In this document: in pieces, positions 1-7,150 of the stretch
Numbering within the stretch: position 1 is the first letter of the stretch
Layout of the letters: each line of letters starts with the position of its first letter
Origin: Nucisporomicrobium flavum
GTDB lineage: Bacteria > Actinomycetota > Actinomycetes > Mycobacteriales > Micromonosporaceae
DNA: 64,000 nucleotides
NCBI RefSeq assembly: GCF_016464385.1
Contig: NZ_JADMLH010000017.1
Span: 75,804-139,803 of the forward strand
Reading direction: 5' to 3'
Translations under genes and position numbers: made by a program
The notes under the pieces: model-generated
Databases searched by the model: none
What the model saw: only the letters and a program-made list of their open reading frames with translations
Told to the model about the DNA's origin: nothing

Positions 1-322
1 GCACCTTGTTGGGCAGATCGTCGAAGAACTGCACCCCGGTGAAGCCGAGCAGCCGCAACAGCTCGTCGCGCGCCGCGTTCGCCCCGGCGAGCTCCTGGTG
101 CGTCTCGGCGAAGTGGGTCTCCAGCGCGTCGATGGCCTCCAGGCGTACGGAGATCCCCCGCGCGGTCAGGTCCGGCGGGGTCCCCGAGGGGCGGGCCAGC
201 CGTTCCACCAGTCCCGGCGACTCCGGCCGGAACTTGACCGTGTCCCCGTCCGGCTCCGGCCCCTGACGCGGCAGATCCGCGTACCGGATGATGAACTCTC
301 CCCGCAGCACCGTGTACGTCAT
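1..322 (-). CDS. Thermonuclease-like (SNase-fold) protein, 3' end cut off by window
   Basis: Reading leftward from the ATG at 322, 107 codons are open to the window edge. The translation begins MTYTVLRGEFIIRYADLP and contains DGDTVKFRPESP and, further on, ISVRLEAIDALETHF. These resemble the DGDT and RL-GID(A)xE strands of staphylococcal-nuclease-like proteins, so a phosphodiesterase role is likely. A strong ribosome binding site (CAGGAGGG) lies just upstream of the start. It is divergent from the TPR/FN3 gene at 431. The catalytic C-terminal part is outside the window, so activity cannot be judged. Confidence 0.75.
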   Translation of the reverse strand, partial: MTYTVLRGEFIIRYADLPRQGPEPDGDTVKFRPESPGLVERLARPSGTPPDLTARGISVRLEAIDALETHFAETHQELAGANAARDELLRLLGFTGVQFFDDLPNKV

Positions 323-430
323 GACGCCCTCCTGTCTGAACGCTAGGCCGACGGGCGTACGACCAGGGCTGATACGTCGGGTACCCGTCGTCCGGACCCG
401 GGGTGGCGCCGGCCGATCGTTGCGGGCAGC

Positions 431-1465
431 ATGGCCTGCGTGTCGCAGCCGTCCCCCCTCCACGCCTCCCGGCAACGCGCCCAGGCGCTCGCCGGATCCG
501 GCGACCTCGCCCAGGCCCGCGCCGTGCTCGAGCACGCCGTCGAGCTGGGCCGGCTCAACCTGGGCGAGGACGACCCCGACGTGCTGCTCACCGCTCAGCA
601 GCTCGCCACGGTGCACCAGCAGGCCGGCGACGCCCCGGGCGCCCGGCGCGTGCTGGAGGAGGCGTACGCGGCCGGGCAGTGGCGGCTCGGCGACACCGAT
701 CCCGTGATGCTCGGCATCTCCTTCGACCTGGGGGTGGTCGCGGAGGAGATGGAGAACCGGCACGAGGCCCGCCGCGCCTTCGGCCGCGTCGCCGCGCACG
801 GGCCGGCGGTGCTGGGCACGGACCATTGGGCGGTCACCCGGGCGCGGGCCTATCTGGGCGACGAACCTCCGACGGTACGCATCGAGCTGCCCACTCCCAC
901 TCCGACTCCCGCACCTGTGGCCCAGCCTGCCCCTCACATCCCCGCGCAGCGTGTGACGTATGTCGAGCAGCCGCCACCGCACGTTGTTTCTGTGCCCCCG
1001 ATCACCACGGCAGTTCCGGCGCCCGCGGCCGGCGGACGGTCGCCGGCTCTGTTCGCCGCGATCGCCGCGGGGTTCGGGGTGGTCATCGCCGTGGCCGCGC
1101 TGGTGGTCGTGCTGGCGAGGTCCGGTGACGACGGCGGCAAGTCCGATGTGCCAACTCTGAGCGGCCCGGCCCCCACCGACGTGCGCGTGCGCGACTACGG
1201 GGCGTCGGTGCAGCTCTTCTGGTCCGACCCCGCCAACGGCCGGACGTCGTTCCTGATCACCGGGGGCCGGCCGGGCGAGCAGCTCAAGCCCATGGGACAG
1301 GTCGGACCCACCACGACCTCGTTCAACCTCAACGGGCTCAACCCGGACCTGGACTACTGCTTCGCCGTCGTGGCGGTATACAGCACGAGCCAGTTCGCCA
1401 CATCGCCGCAGTCGTGCACCAGCCGTACACGCAGTGACCCGTCCCCGGGGAAGAGCCGGAAATGA
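431..1465 (+). CDS. TPR - transmembrane - fibronectin type III protein
   Basis: The protein has 344 residues. The N-terminal ~140 residues are helical tetratricopeptide-like repeats (LNLGEDDPDVLLTAQQLATV and LGDTDPVMLGISFDLGVV show the kinesin-light-chain/NB-ARC type of TPR). A Pro/Thr-rich linker of about 55 residues follows, then one transmembrane helix near 204-226, then an FN3 domain to the end containing two cysteines. The TPR part should be cytoplasmic and the FN3 part outside. ATG at 431 has no clear ribosome binding site. It is probably functionally linked to the next gene, which also carries FN3 domains. No enzymatic motif is visible; a scaffold or sensor role is an inference. Confidence 0.7.
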   Translation: MACVSQPSPLHASRQRAQALAGSGDLAQARAVLEHAVELGRLNLGEDDPDVLLTAQQLATVHQQAGDAPGARRVLEEAYAAGQWRLGDTDPVMLGISFDLGVVAEEMENRHEARRAFGRVAAHGPAVLGTDHWAVTRARAYLGDEPPTVRIELPTPTPTPAPVAQPAPHIPAQRVTYVEQPPPHVVSVPPITTAVPAPAAGGRSPALFAAIAAGFGVVIAVAALVVVLARSGDDGGKSDVPTLSGPAPTDVRVRDYGASVQLFWSDPANGRTSFLITGGRPGEQLKPMGQVGPTTTSFNLNGLNPDLDYCFAVVAVYSTSQFATSPQSCTSRTRSDPSPGKSRK

Positions 1466-1478
1466 TCACTCTGGGCGA

Positions 1479-1500
1479 TCACGGTTATCCACAACCGTGA
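1479..1500. repeat. Inverted repeat enclosing a DnaA-box-like 9-mer
   Basis: TCACGGTT (1479-1486) and AACCGTGA (1493-1500) are perfect inverted repeats around a 6-base loop. The 9-mer TTATCCACA (1485-1493) spans the loop and equals the classical DnaA box. The element sits 13 bases after the upstream stop codon. There is no T-run after it, so an intrinsic terminator is uncertain; an operator or chance DnaA box are alternatives. Confidence 0.5.
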
Positions 1501-1588
1501 CTGGCCGGGTGTCCACGTCCCCACACCGACCCCTATGATGGCCTGCGTCCTTGAGCAGGTCAGCCGGTGAACGGGAGGGATGCGGGCC

Positions 1589-4261
1589 GTGGCCAGTGCA
1601 GATGCGCCCAGTGAGGGCGCGATGACCGACCGGCGCCGGCGGCCGTGGCGCAGCCGTGGCGGGCTGGTCACGATCGGCACTGTCCTCACGCTCGTCACGG
1701 GCCTCGGGCTCACCGTCCTCGGGCTCGGCGCGGCCGATCAGGCCGTGGCGAGCTTCGACGCCGCGTCCTGGGTGTGGAGCCGGGCGAAGGGCGAGGTCGC
1801 CCGGGTCAACGGCGTCACCGCCCGGGTGGACACCCGCGTCGACGTGCCACGCGCCCGCGGACACCAGATGCAGGTCACGCAGAACGACCGCTTCGTGATC
1901 CTGCGCGACGTCCAGACCGGCACCGTGAGCACGATGGACCTCACGTCGCTGCAGGAGGCCGCCGGCACCTGGTCCACGGCCTCCGGCATCGGCGTGCGGG
2001 TCGCCCTCGACGACGACGCCGCGTTCGTCATCGACTCCGTGCAGGGCGAGATCCGCCAGCTGGACCCGGCGACGCTGCAGCCGGTCGGCGAGTCGCTGCG
2101 CTTCCCGCCCGGCATCACCGGCGGCACCTTCGACGGCGAGGGCCGGCTGTGGATCGCCGTGCCCAGCGAGGGCACGGTCTCCGCGATCACGCCCGCGCCG
2201 CTGCCCGGCGACGCCAGCGGCGCCGCGAAGGACACCACCGCCGCCAAGGACAAGCCCACCGGCCCGGTGCTGGTGCGCACCGAGTCCGTCGCGCCCGGCA
2301 ACCACGACCTCATGATCTCCACGCTCGAGGACGGCGTGGCGGTGCTCAACCGCACCACCAACGGGCTGACCACCATCCGCGACGCGACCGGCGGCCCGGT
2401 CTCGGTGACGCTGCCGCTCGACGGCCCCGGCTCGCTGCCGGAGCACACCGAGGGCACGGTCGTGCCGGTCACCGTCGCCGACTCCCGCCGGGTGTACGGC
2501 GTGAGCGACGGCCGCACCACCACCGACTTCACGGTGCCCGGCGACGGCTCGGAGCTGCGGCCGGCCGTCGCCTGGGAGGGCTACTTCTACGTCGCCGACG
2601 AGCCGACCGGCAAGGTGCACGTGTTCGACCAGGCCGGGCGCGAGCAGAAGAACATCAGGTTCCGCAACCCGGGCGGCCCGCTGGAGCTGGAGGTCCGGGA
2701 GAACTACCTGTTCATCAACGCGCCCGGCTCCTCCACCGCGCGCGTGGTCGACGACGCCCACAAGGTCCGGGTCGTCGACAAGTACGCCGACGACGTCCTC
2801 GGTGGCGACCCGCCGCCCACCCCGCCGGACCCGCCGCCGCCCCCGCCGAAGCCGAAGAAGCCGCCGGTCACCGAGCCGGGCGCGCCCCGCAACGTCCGGG
2901 CCGCGGCCGGCAACGCCGAGGCCCGCGTGACCTGGCAGGCGGCCGCCTCCAACGGTGCCGCCATCACGCGGTACGTGGTCGAGGGCGCGGGCAAGACGTT
3001 CCAGGTGGGCGCCAACCAGCGCTCGCTCGACGTCGCCGGGCTCACCAACGGCGAGACGTACCGGTTCGCGGTGCACGCGGTGAACAAGAAGGGCGACGGC
3101 CCCACCCGCACGAGCAACGCGGTCAAGCCGACCTCCGAGGTGCCGGACGCGCCGACCGCCGTCACCGCCGAGGCGAAGCCGGACGGCACGGTGGTGGTCA
3201 GCTGGCCGGCCGCCAACGGCCAGGGCCTCGACATCAAGCGCTACACGGTCACGGCCATCAGCGAGGGCGGCAGCTCTCCCATCGGCGACGCCGAGGACAC
3301 CTCGCTGACCATCAAGGACGGCGACCTGGAGTACGGCAAGCAGTACGCGTTCACGGTCGTCTCGATCAACGAGCGCGGCGCCGGCTCCAAGGCGTCCCCG
3401 GTGAGCGCCAGCGTCGTGCCGTTCACCAAACCGGGCCGCCCCGAGGGCGTGGACGCCGCGACCGTCGGCGACCAGCCCGGCGCGATCCGGGTCGCCTGGA
3501 CGGCCCCGGCGGACAACGGCCGGCCGATCACGAAGTACGTGGTCGCTGCCGGCGGCAAGACCACCGAGGTCACGAACGGCACCGGCGTCACGCTCACCGG
3601 CTTCGGCGAGGGCGAGACGGTGTCGGTCGAGGTGCGCGCGGTCAACGAGGCCGGCGAGAGCGAGCCCGGCTCGGCCACGGCCCGCACGGTCGCCAAGCCC
3701 ACCGTCACGGTCACCGGCTCCTCGGCCGGCTACGACAACGCCACCGTGTCGTTCACCGTCGACGCGGGCGGGGGCACCGCCACCTGCTCGATGTCCGGCG
3801 GCGGCGGGTCCGACTCGGGCAGCTGCTCCAGCCTCACGGTCAAAGGGCTGACGGCCGGCACGCCGTACTCGTTCAAGCTCACCGTGAAGAACGCCGCCGG
3901 CACCGTCACGGCGGATCGCGACGTGCAGACGGACCAGTTGCACGGCACAGCGACCTGCAACAACGGCGAGAACGGCGACACCGCGCACTACTGCGACGAC
4001 GACGTACCCGGGCGCAACGGCAACGAGATCTTCAGCGTCACCCGGCAGGACAACGACAAGCAGGTCGGCTGGGCCAAACCCGGCACCGATCTGCTCGCGT
4101 ACTGCAAGAAGAAGGGTGACAAGATCGACTCGTACATCTACAACCATCAGAAGGTGTCGACCTGGTGGGTCCAGGTGAAGTACAGCGGCAAGAACTACAT
4201 CCCGTACGCCTGGTTCAACCTCGACGCCGGCGACAACATCGACATGCTGCCGACGTGCTGA
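1589..4261 (+). CDS. Membrane-anchored multi-domain FN3 protein with beta-propeller-like N-terminus
   Basis: A start at GTG 1589 is preferred to ATG 1580 because the ribosome binding site GGGAGGG (1573-1579) abuts 1580 but lies 9 bases before 1589. The ~890-residue product has one transmembrane anchor (about residues 24-48) and an extracellular region of repeated strands (to ~400) like a bacterial beta-propeller. A Pro-rich hinge follows, then three consecutive FN3 domains (about 427-515, 517-612, 613-705), a fourth Ig/FN3-like unit with two Cys, and a C-terminal Cys-rich module of ~105 residues. It directly precedes the MoxR/DUF58/transglutaminase genes, a conserved actinobacterial surface-related cluster, so a cell-envelope role is likely. 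The substrate is unknown. Confidence 0.8.
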   Translation: MASADAPSEGAMTDRRRRPWRSRGGLVTIGTVLTLVTGLGLTVLGLGAADQAVASFDAASWVWSRAKGEVARVNGVTARVDTRVDVPRARGHQMQVTQNDRFVILRDVQTGTVSTMDLTSLQEAAGTWSTASGIGVRVALDDDAAFVIDSVQGEIRQLDPATLQPVGESLRFPPGITGGTFDGEGRLWIAVPSEGTVSAITPAPLPGDASGAAKDTTAAKDKPTGPVLVRTESVAPGNHDLMISTLEDGVAVLNRTTNGLTTIRDATGGPVSVTLPLDGPGSLPEHTEGTVVPVTVADSRRVYGVSDGRTTTDFTVPGDGSELRPAVAWEGYFYVADEPTGKVHVFDQAGREQKNIRFRNPGGPLELEVRENYLFINAPGSSTARVVDDAHKVRVVDKYADDVLGGDPPPTPPDPPPPPPKPKKPPVTEPGAPRNVRAAAGNAEARVTWQAAASNGAAITRYVVEGAGKTFQVGANQRSLDVAGLTNGETYRFAVHAVNKKGDGPTRTSNAVKPTSEVPDAPTAVTAEAKPDGTVVVSWPAANGQGLDIKRYTVTAISEGGSSPIGDAEDTSLTIKDGDLEYGKQYAFTVVSINERGAGSKASPVSASVVPFTKPGRPEGVDAATVGDQPGAIRVAWTAPADNGRPITKYVVAAGGKTTEVTNGTGVTLTGFGEGETVSVEVRAVNEAGESEPGSATARTVAKPTVTVTGSSAGYDNATVSFTVDAGGGTATCSMSGGGGSDSGSCSSLTVKGLTAGTPYSFKLTVKNAAGTVTADRDVQTDQLHGTATCNNGENGDTAHYCDDDVPGRNGNEIFSVTRQDNDKQVGWAKPGTDLLAYCKKKGDKIDSYIYNHQKVSTWWVQVKYSGKNYIPYAWFNLDAGDNIDMLPTC

Positions 4262-4271
4262 GGACGCCACT

Positions 4272-5258
4272 GTGAGCACCGAACCCCTGCCGCCCCAGCA
4301 CGTCCAGGGCTTCGCCGCGATCGCCGCGCAGCTCGCCGAGCGCGTCGGCACGGTCGTGCTGGGCAAGCCCGACGTGGTCCGGCTGGCGCTGACCGCGTTC
4401 TTCGCCCAGGGCCACGTGCTGCTGGAGGACGTGCCCGGCGTCGGCAAGACCACCCTCGCGCGGGCGCTGGCCGCGGCCGTACGCGGCCAGTGGCGCCGCA
4501 TCCAGTTCACGCCCGACCTGCTGCCCTCCGACGTCTCCGGCGTGACGATCTTCAACCAGGCGAGCCGCGGCTTCGAGTTCCACCCCGGCCCGGTCTTCGC
4601 CAACATCGTCATCGCCGACGAGATCAACCGCGCCTCGCCCAAGACCCAGTCGGCGCTGCTCGAGGTCATGGAGGAGCGCCGGGTCACCGTCGACGGCGTA
4701 CCGCACCCGGTGCCCCAGCCGTTCCTCGTGGTGGCCACGCAGAACCCGGTCGAGATGGACGGCACGTACCGGCTGCCCGAGGCCCAGCTCGACCGCTTCC
4801 TCGTGAAGCTGTCGGTCGGCTACCCCGCCGAGGACGTCGAGGTCGAGGTGCTGCGCGGGGCGGCCCTGCGCTCCCCCGACACGCTCGAACCGGTCACCGA
4901 CACCGCCACGGTCGGCGAGATGGTCCGGATGGCGCTGCGTGTGCACATCGCCGACCCGCTCTACACGTACGCGGTCCGCCTCGCCGCCGCCACCCGCGAC
5001 CACCCCCAGGTCCGCGTCGGCGTCAGCCCCCGCGGCGTCATCGCGCTGACCCGGGCGGCGTCGGCGTACGCGCTCATCAACGGCCGCGGCTACGTCCTCC
5101 CCGAGGACCTGAAGACGCTGGTCGGCCCGGTCTTCGCCCACCGCATCCTGCTCTCCCCGGACGCCCAGCTCCGCGGCGTGACGGCAACCGAGATCCTCGA
5201 CGACGCGGTCCGCTCGGTCCCGGTCCCGCTCCCGGCCAACCAGCACACCGGAGCGTGA
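4272..5258 (+). CDS. MoxR-family AAA+ ATPase
   Basis: The product has 328 residues and starts at GTG 4272 with AGGA seven bases upstream. It carries the MoxR signatures: Walker A VPGVGKTTLARAL near residues 56-64, a Walker B stretch IVIADEINRASPKTQSALLE near 114-133, and the sensor region LVVATQNPVEMDGTYRLPEAQLDRF. MoxR ATPases act as chaperones that mature or assemble partner proteins, usually encoded beside a DUF58 protein. That is the arrangement here: the stop TGA overlaps the next gene's GTG (GTGA, 5255-5258), implying translational coupling. Confidence 0.92.
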   Translation: MSTEPLPPQHVQGFAAIAAQLAERVGTVVLGKPDVVRLALTAFFAQGHVLLEDVPGVGKTTLARALAAAVRGQWRRIQFTPDLLPSDVSGVTIFNQASRGFEFHPGPVFANIVIADEINRASPKTQSALLEVMEERRVTVDGVPHPVPQPFLVVATQNPVEMDGTYRLPEAQLDRFLVKLSVGYPAEDVEVEVLRGAALRSPDTLEPVTDTATVGEMVRMALRVHIADPLYTYAVRLAAATRDHPQVRVGVSPRGVIALTRAASAYALINGRGYVLPEDLKTLVGPVFAHRILLSPDAQLRGVTATEILDDAVRSVPVPLPANQHTGA

Positions 5259-7096
5259 CCACCCCACCCCCCGGCTCCGACCCGGCGGCCCGGGAGCCGG
5301 CCCCGGCACCGCCCGACCCCGGCGGCCCGAACACCGCACCCCGCCCACCCGCGGCCGCACCCCACCCACCCGCGGCCGCAGCCGGCCCACCGACCGACGC
5401 GGCGCGCCCGCCCGCCGACCTCCCGCGCCCGGCTGCCGATTCGCCGCGCCCGCCCGCCGACCTCCCGCGCCCACCCACCGGCCCGCCGCGCCCAGCCGCC
5501 GACGTGCCACGCCCACCCACCGGCCCGCCGCGCCCAGCGGCCGACGTGCCACGCCCAGCCGCCGGCCCGCCGCGCCCAGCGGCCGACGTGCCACGCCGGG
5601 CCGCCGACGTGCCACGCCCACCCACCGGCGCGGACCGCCCGGTCACCGGCACGCCGTCTTCAACCGCCGGCGCGTCACGCCCCCCGGCCGACACAGCAGG
5701 CCCACCCGCTGACGTGGCCGGCCCGCTCGCTGGCGGCACGGCTGACGGTCCCCGGCTGGCGGCGCCCGCGACCGATCCCGGGCGTGCGAGGCCCGCCCGG
5801 GCCGGACGCCGGGGCCGGGGCCGGGGCCGGGGCCGGGGCCGGGGCCGGGGCTGGGGCCGGGGCCGGGGCTGGGGCCGGGGCTGGGGCCGGGGCTGGGGCT
5901 GGAGCCGGAGCCAGGGCCGGGGCCGCGCGGCGACGGGCCGGCGCAGACCGAGGTTGACGCTGCGCGGGATCACCACGCGCGGGCTCGGGGTCGCTGCCGC
6001 CGCTGTCGTCCTCCCCCTCCTCGGGTTCCGTTACGGCTACCCGGACCTGGCGCTGCTCGGCGCCGCGGCGGCGCTCGCGCTGGCATGCGGGATCATCTTT
6101 GCCGTATGGCGGCCGCGGCTGGGCGTGGAGCGGGTCGCCGACCCGGACCGCGTCGCCCGCGGCGAGCCGGCCGCCATGACGCTGACCGTGCGCAACACGA
6201 GCCGGGTGCGTGCCGCGAACCTCGTGGCCGCCGACCGGTGCGGCGCCGCGGACGTACCCGTGCCGTTGCTGCGGTTGCGGCCCGGGCGGGACACCACGGT
6301 GGAGTATCCGGTGCCGACGACCCGGCGCGGCATCGTGGCCGTCGGGCCGTTGCGGGTGACGCGGACCGATCCGCTGGGGTTGCTCACGCTGTCGCGGGCG
6401 TACGGCGGGACCGCCACCGTCTGGGTGCACCCGCGCATCCACCTGTTGCGGGCCGTCCCGGCGGGCATGGCGCGCAGCCTCGACGGGCGCATCGACAAGG
6501 TCCCGCACGGCACGATCACCTTCGATTCGCTGCGGGAGTACGTGGTCGGCGACGAGTTGCGCCGCGTGCACTGGCGCAGCTCCGCGAAGGTCGGCGAGCT
6601 GATGGTGCGCGAGCAGCTCGACACCAGCGAGCCGACGATCGTGGTGCTGCTCGACGACCGGGCGGCCGCGCACCCGGCGCTGCGGGACGGCACGGCGGAG
6701 TCGTTCGAGGCCGCATGCGAGGCCGCCGCGTCGATCGTGGCCGCCGCCGTACGCGAGGACCTGCCCGTCGTCCTGCACCTGGTGTCGGGCCGGGTCGAGG
6801 GGCCGTTCCTCGACGTGCTGACCGAGGCGTCCCTGCGCGACGGCGACCTCACGCAGACGGTGCGTACCCTGCGGCAGAGCCGGCTGGGCGACACGCTGGT
6901 GTACCTGACCGGCCCCGGCGGGCGCGTGGATCTCGGCGAGGTGGGTGGGCTGCGCGGGCCGTACCCGGTGGTGATCGCGGGGTTGTTCGGCGACCCGGAC
7001 GCCGCGCCGGTCTCCGCGGGCGGCTCGCTCATCGTGATCGAGGCCGAGGACGGCGAGCAGTTCGCCGGCGCCTGGGACGGGGTCCGCGGATGGTGA
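5255..7096 (+). CDS. DUF58 protein with long Pro-rich and Gly-Arg low-complexity N-terminal region
   Basis: The start is GTG 5255, overlapping the MoxR stop. The product is about 613 residues. Residues 1-225 are low complexity: 19 heptads of the type PxADxPR, then a Gly-Arg/Gly-Trp tract. Two membrane helices follow (about 238-285). The conserved DUF58 core contains ITFDSLREYVVGDELRRVHW and SSAKVGELMVREQ (about 418-455) and an integrin I/VWA-like tail. DUF58 proteins pair with MoxR ATPases. A typical DUF58 protein lacks the N-terminal 225 residues, which are encoded by minisatellite-like DNA described separately. A shorter start after the repeats cannot be excluded, but none has a good ribosome binding site. 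Confidence 0.85.
   Translation: MTTPPPGSDPAAREPAPAPPDPGGPNTAPRPPAAAPHPPAAAAGPPTDAARPPADLPRPAADSPRPPADLPRPPTGPPRPAADVPRPPTGPPRPAADVPRPAAGPPRPAADVPRRAADVPRPPTGADRPVTGTPSSTAGASRPPADTAGPPADVAGPLAGGTADGPRLAAPATDPGRARPARAGRRGRGRGRGRGRGRGWGRGRGWGRGWGRGWGWSRSQGRGRAATGRRRPRLTLRGITTRGLGVAAAAVVLPLLGFRYGYPDLALLGAAAALALACGIIFAVWRPRLGVERVADPDRVARGEPAAMTLTVRNTSRVRAANLVAADRCGAADVPVPLLRLRPGRDTTVEYPVPTTRRGIVAVGPLRVTRTDPLGLLTLSRAYGGTATVWVHPRIHLLRAVPAGMARSLDGRIDKVPHGTITFDSLREYVVGDELRRVHWRSSAKVGELMVREQLDTSEPTIVVLLDDRAAAHPALRDGTAESFEAACEAAASIVAAAVREDLPVVLHLVSGRVEGPFLDVLTEASLRDGDLTQTVRTLRQSRLGDTLVYLTGPGGRVDLGEVGGLRGPYPVVIAGLFGDPDAAPVSAGGSLIVIEAEDGEQFAGAWDGVRGW
5345..5743 (+). repeat. 21-bp minisatellite, 19 heptad-encoding units
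   Basis: In frame with the DUF58 gene, 19 consecutive 21-base units encode heptads: PPAAAPH, PPAAAAG, PPTDAAR, PPADLPR, PAADSPR, PPADLPR, PPTGPPR, PAADVPR and so on to PLAGGTA. The central units alternate PPTGPPR and PAADVPR, as though a 42-base double unit had been duplicated. Unit length is a multiple of three, so copy changes keep the frame. Confidence 0.9.
5809..5922 (+). repeat. GGGGCC hexanucleotide repeat encoding poly(Gly-Arg/Gly-Trp)
   Basis: Nineteen 6-base units follow each other. The first fifteen are CCGGGG or CTGGGG without exception, and the last four are slightly degenerate. In the reading frame used, CCGGGG units give Arg-Gly and CTGGGG units give Trp-Gly. Runs of four G every two bases on the coding strand make G-quadruplex formation likely. 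Confidence 0.9.
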
Positions 7097-7150
7097 GCAG
7101 GGCCGGGGGCGGCGAGCTGTGCGCCTGGGACGGGGTGCGGGGATGGTGAG
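7070..7150 (+). repeat. Near-tandem duplication of a 28-bp gene-junction segment
   Basis: The segment 7070-7097, which encodes AWDGVRGW and the stop of the DUF58 gene, recurs at 7123-7150 with two mismatches and a period of 53 bases. Each copy ends in GGATGGTGAG, and the second supplies the start of the next gene. Between the copies a 19-codon open frame (ATG 7090 to TGA 7149) again ends in AWDGVRGW. It looks like a fossil of a duplicated translational coupling junction. Confidence 0.75.

Noticed and set aside
1485..1493. Replication origin suggested by the DnaA-box 9-mer
   Set aside because: Only one box is present, with no box cluster, no AT-rich unwinding region and no dnaA/dnaN genes nearby.
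1466..4765. 1099-codon leftward open frame opposite the FN3 gene
   Set aside because: Long antisense frames are expected at this GC content; the product is a shadow rich in Arg, Gly, Val and His without domains, while the plus strand encodes clear FN3 modules.
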